Numbered from the stretch's first letter, positions 1 through 10,741 are shown. The stretch is 64,000 nt of DNA from Listeria rocourtiae FSL F6-920 (GCF_000525975.1 NZ_AODK01000003.1:19201-83200); one strand, 5' to 3'. Translations and numbers: made by a program. Notes: generated from the letters alone by a model not told the origin.

Positions 1-24
1 AAGATATCACGATTCCCTTTTTTC

Positions 25-321
25 GGGTAAGACGTAAATCTTGCTTCACACAAATCGAGCGAAAGCGTTTGTATTCCAGGGATTCGGCAGAATGAGGATG
101 GCAAACTCATTCCATTCCTTTGCATATTGTGGTTCCAATTCGCTTTGCTTCAAAGAACCACAACAAAGCGGAGCATACTGGCGTATGTGATGACTGAAAG
201 CAGGAAGAGGGTAGTTTCCTCGACCATGCAAGAAGTTAAGCGTAGCAAGTATTGCGTAGCAGAACCGGAAGTCTGCCGAATCCCTGGAATGCGAGCGCTT
301 GTCGCCGATTTATTTGGGTTA
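25..321. repeat. Dispersed MITE-like repeat, copy A
   Basis: Non-coding element with outer ends AAATCG (52-57) and CGATTT (306-311) and a 19-bp perfect inner inverted repeat: ATTCCAGGGATTCGGCAGA at about 78-96 is complementary to about 272-290. A 9-bp hairpin (TTGTGGTTC / GAACCACAA) lies at about 128-164. The flanks, GGGTAAGACG at 25-34 and ATTTGGGTTA at 310-321, recur around copy C near 36.85 kb, and the internal block at about 174-242 recurs inverted near 21.3 kb. CGAGCG occurs at both 56-61 and 292-297, and only once in copy C, as expected for an insertion of about 230 bp with a 6-bp duplication. Its end reaches the 3' end of lipA. Confidence 0.65.
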
Positions 322-1242
322 CGGTCCAGCCCTCTTTCTTATAAGCCAGCTTGTTCCCGTCTTTTTTTTCGCAGCTGCATTCACCTGTTCATCCGCATGA
401 TAACTTGAACGAACCATTGGACCTGACTCACAATGAATAAATCCTTTTTTCCGAGCAATCCGTTTTAACTCCCGAAATTCACGAGGATCATAGTAACGCT
501 CCACAGGATAGTGCTTTTTCGATGGTTGCAAATACTGCCCAATCGTCAAAATTTCAACACCATGCGCCAACAAGTCATCCATTGTTTCCAAAAGTTCTTC
601 GCGCGTCTCACCAAGACCAACCATGATGCTCGACTTCGTTGGCAAATCAGGCTCCATATCCCGAACTCGTTGCAACAATTCAAGTGACCGATCATACGTC
701 GCGCGATGCCGAACTTGTGGCGTCAACCTTCTCACCGTCTCAATATTGTGATTGAAAATATCCGGTTTCGCATCAAGCAACGTTTTTAAACTCTCATAAT
801 CACCCTTCATATCCGATGGCAAAACTTCCACCGTCGTATGTGGCATTCGATATCGAATCGCATTCACCGTATTCGCAAATACCTGCGATCCGCCATCTGC
901 CAAATCATCCCGCGCAACTGCCGTGATTACTACATGACGCAATCCCATTGCTGCCACAGAATCCGCAACACGCTTCGGCTCACCTAAATCCAAATGCGTC
1001 GGAGCACCCGTTGTCACCGCACAAAAACGACAAGCCCGCGTACAAATATCACCAAGTATCATGAACGTCGCCGTTTTGCGCTCTCCAAAACACTCCTGAA
1101 TATTCGGGCACTTCGCCTCCTCACACACCGTATGCAAATGATTCTCCCGCAAATTGCTCTTCACCGCTTTGAAACTCTCACTATTCGTAATCTTAATCTT
1201 CAACCAATCCGGTTTCCGAACATGTTCCCTCTTCTTTTCCAA
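319..1242 (-). CDS. lipA: Lipoyl synthase LipA
   Basis: Radical SAM enzyme that inserts two sulfurs into protein-bound octanoyl groups to make the lipoyl cofactor of 2-oxoacid dehydrogenases and GcvH. Both iron-sulfur motifs are visible: the auxiliary CX4CX5C at C40/C45/C51 and the radical SAM CX3CX2C at C67/C71/C74, plus the C-terminal VRSSYHADE motif. The start has no competitor. The gene ends 15 bp before lipM begins downstream in genome order, so lipM-lipA are one transcript. An A8 run at 362-369 is suspect: with A7 the protein would end ...AAKKREQAGL with stop at 339-341, which looks more like the family's C terminus than the terminal residues as read. Function very sure; C terminus unsure. 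Confidence 0.95.
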   Translation of the reverse strand: MEKKREHVRKPDWLKIKITNSESFKAVKSNLRENHLHTVCEEAKCPNIQECFGERKTATFMILGDICTRACRFCAVTTGAPTHLDLGEPKRVADSVAAMGLRHVVITAVARDDLADGGSQVFANTVNAIRYRMPHTTVEVLPSDMKGDYESLKTLLDAKPDIFNHNIETVRRLTPQVRHRATYDRSLELLQRVRDMEPDLPTKSSIMVGLGETREELLETMDDLLAHGVEILTIGQYLQPSKKHYPVERYYDPREFRELKRIARKKGFIHCESGPMVRSSYHADEQVNAAAKKKTGTSWLIRKRAGP

Positions 1243-1257
1243 ACATAAAATCCCCTT

Positions 1258-2076
1258 TCATCGCGAAAATAAATAACTTTCCCGTCTAAATTTCTCCTCC
1301 GCGAGCTCATGAATCTCACTCCACTGCTCATCCGTCAACGAAAAATGCTCAAACGCCACATCAAAAATCTCCGTAAACCCTTCCTGGAAAGCCTCTTTCA
1401 TCTCATTTAGCGGGATCTCTCTACCAATCAAATCAAAAATTCCCGCCGCTTTCCCGCCAAAAGCACGCAGCATCCGTTCCTTCAAACGCTCATTTTCAAA
1501 CACGAACAAATCAAACAATTCAACCGCATTCATATGTAGTGGAATCGACCCGTGTTGCAATAAAACCCCTTCCTGCCGCGCCTGCGCACTACCAATCACC
1601 TTTTTACCATCCAATGTAATTTCATACCAAGACGGCTCTTCAAAGCAAATTGCCGTTCCACCTGGTTGCATCTTCTCTTCTGGTACCGCAAAATTCGCAT
1701 CAATAGCTAGTTTTTGCAGGCCACATAGCAAAGCTTCAGAAATCAATTTATGCGCGTCTTTTATCGTTTTTGGAACACACCGATGATTCTCTGCAATCAC
1801 AAAACTATATGTTAATTCATCATCGTGCAACACCGCTTGACCACCAGTTGGTCGCCGCACCAGCCTAAATCCATGTTTTTCAACTGCCTCACGATCAATT
1901 TTTCCTTCAGTACGCTGAAAATATCCAACCGAAAGTCCCGCTGGTGTCCAGCCATAAAATCGTAAAACAGGCGGAATCAGCCCAGCCCGATGCCATTCCA
2001 TTAACTTCTCATCCACCGCCATATTCACTGCTGGATCAAGCTTTCGTTGGTCTAGCAGTAACCATTTTTCTCTCAT
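1258..2076 (-). CDS. lipM: Octanoyltransferase LipM
   Basis: Biotin/lipoate A/B protein ligase-fold enzyme that moves octanoate from acyl carrier protein to GcvH, the first step of lipoate assembly in Firmicutes. Family motifs RRPTGGQAVLHDDELTYSF and GSAQARQEGVLLQHGSI are present, and the cysteine in the AICFEEPSWYE motif (C144 from this start) matches the catalytic cysteine of Bacillus LipM. An ATG also exists at 2094, but AAGGAG at 2087-2092 is correctly placed only for the ATG at 2076. LplA-type ligases share the fold; the cysteine and the lipA neighbour favour LipM. No LipL amidotransferase is in this window. Confidence 0.88.
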   Translation of the reverse strand: MREKWLLLDQRKLDPAVNMAVDEKLMEWHRAGLIPPVLRFYGWTPAGLSVGYFQRTEGKIDREAVEKHGFRLVRRPTGGQAVLHDDELTYSFVIAENHRCVPKTIKDAHKLISEALLCGLQKLAIDANFAVPEEKMQPGGTAICFEEPSWYEITLDGKKVIGSAQARQEGVLLQHGSIPLHMNAVELFDLFVFENERLKERMLRAFGGKAAGIFDLIGREIPLNEMKEAFQEGFTEIFDVAFEHFSLTDEQWSEIHELAEEKFRRESYLFSR

Positions 2077-2201
2077 CACCTTCGTCTCCTTCATGAAAAG
2101 CGCATACTACTTGAATTTTATCTTGTAACCTTTATACTAAGAAAGAATGCGCTATCTTTCAAATGACTATTCGCATAAATTGATCAATGAGGTGATGTAA
2201 T

Positions 2202-3041
2202 ATGGAACTCGGAAAAAGTATTAAATACTTGCGAACAAACTTAGAACTCACTCAAAAACAGCTAGCAGAAGGCATCTGTTCCCAAAGCTTACTTAGTCGT
2301 GTCGAACAAGGTCTAGAAATTCCAAGCGTCATCATCGTCCACAACATCTGCCAAAAACTAGACATCACAATAGACACACTCCTCTCCACATCCCAACTAG
2401 ATTCACCGTTTATCCAATTAAAAAAAGAGCTACAAGAGCTCTTCCTTAGTCACGATTTTGAAACATTATACGCCAGCCTACATAAAAAAACACTTGCTCT
2501 ATTCGAAACCCACTCCCAAGCAACGCATTATTATTTCTATCTCGGAGTCTGCGAGCTTCTCTACAAACATCATCCCCAAAATGCGATTCAACACTTAGAA
2601 GAGGCGCTCCTGCTAAACGCTCAGCGCACCACAACACACGAAACCTTGATTCACAGCTATTTGATGCTCGCCTATTTTGAAGACAATAATGATATCAATG
2701 CCCTCAAACAACTGAATCAATGCTTACTTTTTCTACATAAACCAGTGGAGGCTTTCCCATTGATGCCGACTATTTACTTAAATATCGCGCGCGCTTACGC
2801 AAACCAAGCGGAAAACCTGACGGCCATCGAATATCTGCATCTCGGCATCTCCTGTTGCCAAAAACAGAATAGTACCTTCCAACTAAGCCATCTGTTTTTC
2901 GAACTCGGCGTCCTTTTTATAAAAACGAATCGAAAACAAAGCGGCATTCGGAAAATCAAGTTTAGCTTGGAGCTCTCATCCTACCTTGATGAACAATTCG
3001 TCACCGCCGACCTCACGAAGCGCCGCAAGCTTTTATATTAA
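2202..3041 (+). CDS. XRE/PlcR-like regulator with TPR repeats
   Basis: An N-terminal XRE helix-turn-helix (residues about 5-62, motif LTQKQLAEGICSQSLLSRVE) is followed by helical TPR-like repeats to the end, the layout of PlcR/Rgg-type regulators, which often bind signalling peptides. I see no peptide pheromone gene beside it. It is divergent from lipM with a 125-bp shared intergenic region. The C terminus may be frameshifted: in the +1 frame a plausible helical tail (AASFYIKYADNHNDIQKIAK...) runs on to a stop at 3094-3096, so the intact gene may be 2202-3096. The break would lie at about 3015-3028 and is not in a homopolymer. Target genes cannot be told from sequence. Confidence 0.75.
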   Translation: MELGKSIKYLRTNLELTQKQLAEGICSQSLLSRVEQGLEIPSVIIVHNICQKLDITIDTLLSTSQLDSPFIQLKKELQELFLSHDFETLYASLHKKTLALFETHSQATHYYFYLGVCELLYKHHPQNAIQHLEEALLLNAQRTTTHETLIHSYLMLAYFEDNNDINALKQLNQCLLFLHKPVEAFPLMPTIYLNIARAYANQAENLTAIEYLHLGISCCQKQNSTFQLSHLFFELGVLFIKTNRKQSGIRKIKFSLELSSYLDEQFVTADLTKRRKLLY

Positions 3042-3067
3042 ATATGCGGATAATCATAATGATATAC

Positions 3068-3107
3068 AAAAAATCGCCAAACTAGTTTCCCAGTAAGGCG
3101 ATTTTTT
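3068..3107. terminator. Bidirectional intrinsic terminator
   Basis: The perfect 11-bp stem AAAAAATCGCC (3068-3078) / GGCGATTTTTT (3097-3107) is flanked by A and T runs, between the convergent plus-strand regulator and minus-strand pgcA. If the regulator's tail is restored by frameshift repair, the left arm lies inside its coding sequence. Confidence 0.85.
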
Positions 3108-3108
3108 A

Positions 3109-4839
3109 CTATTTCTCAACAATTTTCAGCAAACCTTCACGAACGCGTTTTAATTTCTCCGTCGCGGCCGCTTCGGTTTCTCCCTTTATACTAAAGTAAA
3201 ACTTGATTTTCGGCTCTGTTCCAGAAGGGCGAAGGCAGAACCATGATCCGTCTTCCAGGAAGCATTTGATAACATTCGACTTCGACATATCAATCGTTTC
3301 CTTCTTATCGTCATCCAGATAGTGGCGCTCGCTCAATTGATAGTCCTCTACTTTAGCAATCTTCTCACCGCCCATTGCTTCTGGCATCGATGCTCGGAAT
3401 GATTTCATAATATCACTAATTTGCTCAGAGCCGTCTTTCCCACTCATCGTCAAAGAAACCAAATCTTCTTTAAAATAACCAAATTGCTCATAGATTTTTT
3501 CTAAATCCTCAGCTAGCGTTTTTCCAGCCTGTTTGCTGTCAAGCGCTACCTCACAAATGGCAAGTAGTGCTTGAATCGCATCTTTATCACGCGTAAACGG
3601 CTTCACCATGAAACCATTACTTTCTTCATATCCAAACTCATACGTATATGAGCCAGTCGTTTCGAAGTTATGAATTTGCTCCGCGATAAACTTAAATCCA
3701 GTCAAAACTTCAATCATTTTCACATCAAAATGTTTTGCAATGACAGTTCCCAAATCAGACGTAACAATCGATTTTAAAACCGCAGCATTTTTTGGTAGCT
3801 CATTTTGTGCTTTTTTCTGCTTCAATAAATAATGTAAAATTAGCGCGCCAATCTGATTACCGCTAAGCACATCATATTTTCCTGATTTCGTTCGAACCAC
3901 AACACCGAGACGATCCGCATCAGGGTCTGTTCCAATGAGTAAATCGGCATCGTACTTCTCGCCATAACCAATTGCAACTTCAAACGCTTCCCGATTTTCC
4001 GGATTTGGTGATTTTACTGTTGTAAAGTTAGGATCAGGCTCAAACTGCTCGGCAACTTGAATCACATTTGTGAAACCAACGCTCTCTAGCGCCTTCAATC
4101 CTAGCATACCACCTGTCCCATGAAGCGGTGTGAAAACAATTTTCAAATCCTTACCGTGTTTTTCAACAAGTTCATTGTTCACGACTACTGTTTTTACAGC
4201 TTCTAAATATGGCGTATCCACTTTCTCACTAATCACATCCAGCATCCCATCCGCAATCAGCTTCTCCTTGTCGGCCACTTTCACGGCAAAAATATCATCA
4301 ATCTCATCAATATAACGCGTCACAGCATCCGCACCATGTGGCGGCATTTGTCCACCGTCTTCTCCGTAAACCTTGTATCCATTGTACTCCGCAGGGTTAT
4401 GACTCGCTGTAATCACAATACCGCTAAACGTATTCAAAAAACGCACTGCATACGACAATTCTGGCGTCGGGCGAAGCGTCTCAAACACATAACTTTTAAT
4501 GCCATGGTACCCAAGTACACGTGCCGATTCATAGGCAAACTCCGTCGACATATGGCGGCAATCATACGCAATAACAACGCCGCGTTTCTTCGCTTCTTCT
4601 CCATTCTCAGCAACATAACGTGCCAAACCTTCCGAAGCCTTGCGAATCGTATAAATATTCATTCGGTTCGTTCCAGCGCCTAACACACCACGCATCCCCG
4701 CCGTACCAAATTCCATATTGCGGTAAAAACTATCCTCCAACACTTTCTCGTCTTTCTCTCCATGCAACGCCTCTTTCAAACCCGCTTCCAACGCCTCATT
4801 TGCCAACCATTTCTGATACTCTTCTCTCCACTGCATCAT
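3109..4839 (-). CDS. pgcA: Alpha-phosphoglucomutase PgcA
   Basis: Interconverts glucose-1-phosphate and glucose-6-phosphate. It links the Leloir pathway to glycolysis and supplies UDP-glucose for envelope glycolipids. The 576-aa length is typical. The phosphoserine loop TASHNP places the active serine at residue 146; the metal loop GTDPDADRLG and the C-terminal phosphate-binding RPSGTEPKIKFYF are intact. It lies 13 bp downstream of galR and is likely cotranscribed with it. This coupling fits a role in galactose use, although the enzyme is also needed without galactose. Phosphomannomutase activity is possible in this family, but the length and motifs match PgcA. Confidence 0.93.
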   Translation of the reverse strand: MMQWREEYQKWLANEALEAGLKEALHGEKDEKVLEDSFYRNMEFGTAGMRGVLGAGTNRMNIYTIRKASEGLARYVAENGEEAKKRGVVIAYDCRHMSTEFAYESARVLGYHGIKSYVFETLRPTPELSYAVRFLNTFSGIVITASHNPAEYNGYKVYGEDGGQMPPHGADAVTRYIDEIDDIFAVKVADKEKLIADGMLDVISEKVDTPYLEAVKTVVVNNELVEKHGKDLKIVFTPLHGTGGMLGLKALESVGFTNVIQVAEQFEPDPNFTTVKSPNPENREAFEVAIGYGEKYDADLLIGTDPDADRLGVVVRTKSGKYDVLSGNQIGALILHYLLKQKKAQNELPKNAAVLKSIVTSDLGTVIAKHFDVKMIEVLTGFKFIAEQIHNFETTGSYTYEFGYEESNGFMVKPFTRDKDAIQALLAICEVALDSKQAGKTLAEDLEKIYEQFGYFKEDLVSLTMSGKDGSEQISDIMKSFRASMPEAMGGEKIAKVEDYQLSERHYLDDDKKETIDMSKSNVIKCFLEDGSWFCLRPSGTEPKIKFYFSIKGETEAAATEKLKRVREGLLKIVEK

Positions 4840-4852
4840 TTTTCGCCCCTTT

Positions 4853-5866
<1,014 letters not shown>

Positions 5867-5928
5867 CTACATTCGTGAAGCATCCCCTCTATTTTATCAG
5901 GAATTGTGCAACACGTCTATTTTCAAGT

Positions 5929-5960
5929 AAAAAGGCTCGGAATACTCCATCCCTAGCCTT
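5929..5960 (-). terminator. Terminator after galM
   Basis: On the minus strand, stem AAGGCT (5955-5960) pairs with AGCCTT (5932-5937) and is followed by T5. It sits 10 bp past the galM stop codon and separates the galKETM transcript from galR-pgcA. Confidence 0.6.
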
Positions 5961-5969
5961 CAAACTGTC

Positions 5970-7022
5970 TTATAATGTCTTAAATGTAAATACCGTTTCT
6001 GATTGAAAAAGCTCATCCTCCTGAATAACTGCTGAGCCAAAGCCCTCATGATTCATCGAGTCCGGTAGCCCTTGCGTCTCCATCGTCACACCCGCGTATT
6101 TCGGAGCAACCACACCATCTATCGCAAAATTTCCAGTCAACTGATTTCCAGAATAAATAACAACTGACTCACAATCTGTTCGCATTTCCACCACGCGACC
6201 ACTATTCTGATCCACTAAACGCGCGTCCGGCATCCCAGTTTCATCATGATCCAAGACAAACGCATGATCATAGCCGTTTTTGACGATTACATTTTGCGGA
6301 TGCTCACTTGTCGCACCATCCCGAAGTACACGCGACATCCGAAAATCAAATGGTGTCCCAGTCACATCAACCAGCTCCCCTGTTGGAATCGAATCTTCAC
6401 GCAAAGCTACAAAGCGACTAGAACACATCTCCAGCTCCTGATCCAAAATCGTTTGCGCCACATCCCCCGTCAAGTTAAAATAAACATGGTTCGTTGGATT
6501 AAACACCGTCTTTGCGTCCGATTTTGCCTCATACTTTATCCGCCACTCATTCGCATTGTTCAACGTATATGTCACTCGAACATCCAAATTCCCTGGAAAG
6601 CCATTCTCGCCATCTGGACTCGTCAACGAAAACACAACACCAATCGCATCCTCCGTCTCCAGCGTTTCCGAATTCCAGATCTGCTTACTGAAATTATTCG
6701 GCCCGCCGTGCAATATATTCGCTCCTTCATTTTTCGCCAGCTGATACGTCTTTCCATCCATCTCAAAGCGCGCATCACCAATCCGTCCAGCAACCCGTCC
6801 TACCAATGCACCAAAGTAAGGAGAATGCACCAAATACTCATCCAGCGTCCCAAACCCCAGCGAAACGTTCGCAAAATCCCCTTTCGCATCAGGTGCCCAT
6901 GTTTCCGTTACAATACCACCGTAATTCAACGCCCGGACACGCACACCGTGATCATTTTCCAAACAGAACTCCGTCACATCTTGCCCCTTTAATTCCCCAA
7001 ACTTTCGCTCACTTATCTTCAT
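5970..7022 (-). CDS. galM: Aldose 1-epimerase (galactose mutarotase) GalM
   Basis: Converts beta- to alpha-galactose so that galactokinase can use it. The 350-aa protein shows family motifs GRVAGRI, LHGG and the NPTNHVYFNL segment with the catalytic histidine. It overlaps the 3' end of galT by 14 bp, which indicates translational coupling, and it is the last gene of the galKETM operon. No signal peptide is seen, so it is cytoplasmic. Confidence 0.93.
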   Translation of the reverse strand: MKISERKFGELKGQDVTEFCLENDHGVRVRALNYGGIVTETWAPDAKGDFANVSLGFGTLDEYLVHSPYFGALVGRVAGRIGDARFEMDGKTYQLAKNEGANILHGGPNNFSKQIWNSETLETEDAIGVVFSLTSPDGENGFPGNLDVRVTYTLNNANEWRIKYEAKSDAKTVFNPTNHVYFNLTGDVAQTILDQELEMCSSRFVALREDSIPTGELVDVTGTPFDFRMSRVLRDGATSEHPQNVIVKNGYDHAFVLDHDETGMPDARLVDQNSGRVVEMRTDCESVVIYSGNQLTGNFAIDGVVAPKYAGVTMETQGLPDSMNHEGFGSAVIQEDELFQSETVFTFKTL

Positions 7023-8514
7023 TTTCTAATTCCTCCGTCTCTATCACCAATCTCATAAATCTATCAAACGCCCGTATCCCGTCCGGCGTATCCTTAAAAA
7101 CACCCGCATCCGTCAATACTTGCATAAACACCTTCCCGACCTCCTGTTGCAGAAAATGTTCCACCGTCTCCGCATCAAACATACCTTCCCGCTTCAAACG
7201 ATCCGCCCATTCCCGATGATAATCTGCCATCTTATTCGGCTGATCCAATAGATAAAGCGCGACTTCCTCAAGCTCGGGTTTCAAACGAGGTGGTAGCACA
7301 GCAAGCCCCATCACCTCAATCAAGCCAATATTCTCTTTCTTGATATGATGCAACTCTTGATGTGGATGAAAAAGTCCGTCCGGATGTTCCGTCGTCCTCC
7401 GATTATTCCGTAGCACCAGCGACAACTCAAATAATGAATCACAACGACTCGCAATCGGCGTAATCGTATTATGCCTCTCCTCTCCACTATACGCCAAAAC
7501 TTCAACCGATGCATCCGAATAGTTTTTCCATTTTTGCATGAGGACATCCGCAGCCTCCACAATTTCCGTCATACTCGCCGAACGCAACCGAATCACCGAC
7601 ATTGGCCATTTTACAATCTCTATCGTAACATTTGGAAAAGTTGCCCATGAATAAGTAGGGAAATCCTTATGTACAGGCGCTTTCGCCATTGCAAACGTGT
7701 GTCCTCCGCCTTGATAATGATCATGCGACAAAATGGAACCACCGACAATCGGCAAATCAGCATTTGATCCCACAAAATAATCAGGAAACTGTGCTGTAAT
7801 CGCAACCAACCGGGCAAACGTATCTCGCTCAATCACCATCGGCCGATGCTCCGCTGACAGAAAAATACAATGCTCTTCATAATACGCATATGGCGAATAC
7901 TGCAACCCCCATTCCTCATCACCAACACGCATCCTCACAATTCGATGATTCGTTCGCGCCGGAAAATCCATACGGCCAGCATAACCTTCATTCTCAACGC
8001 ACAATGCACAGACAGGATAAGCAACCGTTTTCATCATTTTCTCTAAAGCAATCTGTTTCGGATCTTTCTCTGGTTTCGACAAATTAATTGTCATTTCCAG
8101 CTCACCGTACGCTGTTTCCACCCGATATTCAATATTTTTGGCAATACTCCGCGTCTTAATATAATCGCTCGCGCAGCTAATCTTATAAAAATAATCCGTT
8201 GCCGCTCGAGGTGACCGTTCATATAATTCCCAAAATTCAGCATTTAAATCTGATGGACTTGGAACAAATAAATCCATTACCTTGCTTTGCCAAATCTCTC
8301 GTTCCGCAAGTACCGTACCAATCACACCCGATTCCACAGCCAATTCTGTCAACTGATCCAGCATTTCTAAGCGATCTGCGGCGGCATTAACTGCCACCGC
8401 ACGCTTTTCCGACCAGCCTAGCAAATCCAGCAACCGGTTCGTTATATAAATCCGATCCAATTCTGCCAATTCACCATTTTTTATTGCAACATCTACAAAC
8501 TGATCTACTATCAT
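7009..8514 (-). CDS. galT: Galactose-1-phosphate uridylyltransferase, Firmicutes type
   Basis: Transfers UMP from UDP-glucose to galactose-1-phosphate, giving UDP-galactose and glucose-1-phosphate. The 501-aa length and sequence (GSILSHDHYQGGGH around the active-site histidines, SAEHRPM motif) belong to the longer GalT class of Gram-positive bacteria rather than the 350-aa enterobacterial class. The start is 20 bp after the galE stop, and the 3' end overlaps galM. Confidence 0.93.
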   Translation of the reverse strand: MIVDQFVDVAIKNGELAELDRIYITNRLLDLLGWSEKRAVAVNAAADRLEMLDQLTELAVESGVIGTVLAEREIWQSKVMDLFVPSPSDLNAEFWELYERSPRAATDYFYKISCASDYIKTRSIAKNIEYRVETAYGELEMTINLSKPEKDPKQIALEKMMKTVAYPVCALCVENEGYAGRMDFPARTNHRIVRMRVGDEEWGLQYSPYAYYEEHCIFLSAEHRPMVIERDTFARLVAITAQFPDYFVGSNADLPIVGGSILSHDHYQGGGHTFAMAKAPVHKDFPTYSWATFPNVTIEIVKWPMSVIRLRSASMTEIVEAADVLMQKWKNYSDASVEVLAYSGEERHNTITPIASRCDSLFELSLVLRNNRRTTEHPDGLFHPHQELHHIKKENIGLIEVMGLAVLPPRLKPELEEVALYLLDQPNKMADYHREWADRLKREGMFDAETVEHFLQQEVGKVFMQVLTDAGVFKDTPDGIRAFDRFMRLVIETEELENEDK

Positions 8515-8534
8515 TGTTTACACCTCATGTGTTT

Positions 8535-9524
8535 TTAGTTAGCATAACCGTTCGGATTCTTAGAGTGCCAATTCCAAGCATCCTCAATAATTTTATTCAC
8601 GTCCGTAAACTGTGGACTCCATTTCAAAACTTCTTGCGCCTTATCGCTCGAAGCAATCAGCGTACTCGGATCGCCCGCACGTCTAGGTACAATTTTCGCC
8701 GGAATCTCTTTTCCAGTAACTGTTCGAGCAGCCTCCAACATTTCCTTCACAGAAAAACCTTGGCTACTACCCAAATTGAAAATATTACTTTCGCCGCCAT
8801 TTTTTAAATACTCCAGCGCCAAAATATGCGCATCAATCAAATCGACAACATGAACGTAATCACGAATACACGTCCCGTCTTCTGTAGGGTAATCGTCACC
8901 AAATATCGATAGCTCTGAACGTTGACCAAGTGCTGTTTGCAAAATAATCGGCACTAAATGCGATTCTGGACTATGATCTTCACCAATCGTACCATCAAAT
9001 TTTGCACCCGCCACGTTGAAATAGCGCAACGCCACAAAGCGCGTATCATACGCCTTATCGCACCATTTTAGAATTTTCTCCATCATCAATTTCGTTTCAC
9101 CATAAGGGCTTTCCGGATTTGTCGGTGCATCTTCTGTAATAGGAATCACTTTTGGTTCGCCGTATGTCGCAGCCGAAGAAGAAAAAACGATATTTTTAAC
9201 GCCAAACTCCTCCATCACTTCCAGTGTGACTTGGGTTCCATACACATTATTATTAAAGTATTCCAGCGGCATTTCCACCGATTCACCAACCAATGAATTC
9301 GCCGCAAAATGAATCACGCCTTCAATTGTTTCCTTTTTGAAAACACCTTGCATGAAAGCTTTATCGCGAATATCACCTTTGTAAAATGTAGCATCCTGGT
9401 GTAAAGACTCCGCGTGACCTGTTTGTAAATTATCGACAACAACAACTTTATAACCTTTATTTACCAACTGATCCACCGCGTGTGAGCCTACATAGCCCGC
9501 GCCACCTAATACTAAAATACTCAT
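8535..9524 (-). CDS. galE: UDP-glucose 4-epimerase GalE
   Basis: Short-chain dehydrogenase-fold enzyme of 329 aa that interconverts UDP-galactose and UDP-glucose. It has the NAD-binding GGAGYVGSH (residues 7-15) and the catalytic YxxxK at Y141/K145, with the serine/threonine region at about 115-120. It starts 3 bp after the galK stop. Besides galactose catabolism it could supply UDP-galactose for wall polymers, which may explain why L. monocytogenes keeps galE (recalled, not checked). Confidence 0.95.
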   Translation of the reverse strand: MSILVLGGAGYVGSHAVDQLVNKGYKVVVVDNLQTGHAESLHQDATFYKGDIRDKAFMQGVFKKETIEGVIHFAANSLVGESVEMPLEYFNNNVYGTQVTLEVMEEFGVKNIVFSSSAATYGEPKVIPITEDAPTNPESPYGETKLMMEKILKWCDKAYDTRFVALRYFNVAGAKFDGTIGEDHSPESHLVPIILQTALGQRSELSIFGDDYPTEDGTCIRDYVHVVDLIDAHILALEYLKNGGESNIFNLGSSQGFSVKEMLEAARTVTGKEIPAKIVPRRAGDPSTLIASSDKAQEVLKWSPQFTDVNKIIEDAWNWHSKNPNGYAN

Positions 9525-9527
9525 TTC

Positions 9528-10700
9528 CTATTCCTCCTTGATGGCTTTTGCCCCATCACTAATATTTGCAATATAAAACGCAGCGGGATAGCCAATCTTA
9601 TCCTCATAGGCCAGCCCAACTTTTTCAATGAACGCATCCGTGCGAGCTGTTTCCACGATAGCAATTGCACACCCACCAAAACCAGCACCTGTCATCCGCG
9701 CTCCTAAAACGCCTGGTTGCTCCCAAGCCGTTTCCACTAACATATCTAATTCTACCCCAGTTACATGATAATCGTCACGTAAAGAGATGTGAGATTGATT
9801 AATTAATTCGCCAAATGTCATCAAATCTCCATTTTTAAGTGCTTTTGTTGCTAAAATTGTCCGTTCATTCTCACTCACTGCATGGCGTGCCCGCCGAACG
9901 AGCGTCTCATTCGAAATCAAATGTTGGTACTTCTCAAAATTTTCCAGATCTAATTCACCAAGTGTCTTCGCAGAAAGTTCTTTCTGTAACTCCTCCAGCG
10001 CCTGCTCACATTGACTTCGACGCTCATTGTATTTCGAATCCGCCAGCTCACGTCGCTTATTTGTGTTCATAATCACAATCGTATAACCATCAAGCTTCAC
10101 CGGAACCAGTTCATACTCAAGCGTATTACAATCCAACAAAATCGCCATATCTTTCTGACCCATCCCAATTGCAAACTGATCCATAATTCCTGAATTCACA
10201 CCAATAAACGCATTCTCTACCCGTTTTCCAGTCAAAATCAACTCCATATTTGCCAGTTCCAGTCCAAACAACCGCTCTAAAATAACGCCTGTCAACAACT
10301 CAATCGAAGCCGAAGAAGAAAGTCCAGCTCCATTCGGAATATTACCCCAATACAAAATATCCATCCCTTGATTAATCTCGTGACCAGCCTCTTTCAAATA
10401 CTTTATCATACCCTTCGGATAGTTCGTCCAACTATCTTCTTTGCGATATTCCAAGTCGGCCAATTCAAACGAAATAATTCCCAAATCCTCAAAGTTAAGT
10501 GAGATCAAGCGAACCGTCGTATCTTCTCGTTTCGCTGCAATCGCATAAGTCCCAAGTGTAATCGAACACGGAAAAACATGCCCTCCATTGTAATCTGTAT
10601 GCTCCCCAATTAAATTAATACGACCAGGGGCAAAAAACAACGCACCATCCGTGCGATTAAAACTCTGAGCAAAATCTGCTTTCAATTTTGAAAAATCCAT
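9528..10700 (-). CDS. galK: Galactokinase GalK
   Basis: GHMP kinase that phosphorylates galactose. It has the galactokinase signature GRINLIGEHTDYNGG and the ATP loop GAGLSSSAS. Upstream in-frame starts exist at 10718 and 10706, but GGAGG sits 9 bp before the ATG at 10700, giving a protein beginning MDFSKLK (390 aa). First gene of the gal operon, with the promoter and operator-like palindrome at 10742-10786. Confidence 0.94.
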   Translation of the reverse strand: MDFSKLKADFAQSFNRTDGALFFAPGRINLIGEHTDYNGGHVFPCSITLGTYAIAAKREDTTVRLISLNFEDLGIISFELADLEYRKEDSWTNYPKGMIKYLKEAGHEINQGMDILYWGNIPNGAGLSSSASIELLTGVILERLFGLELANMELILTGKRVENAFIGVNSGIMDQFAIGMGQKDMAILLDCNTLEYELVPVKLDGYTIVIMNTNKRRELADSKYNERRSQCEQALEELQKELSAKTLGELDLENFEKYQHLISNETLVRRARHAVSENERTILATKALKNGDLMTFGELINQSHISLRDDYHVTGVELDMLVETAWEQPGVLGARMTGAGFGGCAIAIVETARTDAFIEKVGLAYEDKIGYPAAFYIANISDGAKAIKEE

Positions 10701-10741
10701 TCTCATATACCTCCACACTCAATATAAGTTCTCTTAGGCTC

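Noticed and set aside
127..408. Plus-strand 93-codon frame at the window start
   Set aside because: It lies inside the inverted-repeat element and the antisense of lipA, has no ribosome site and is not preserved in copy B.
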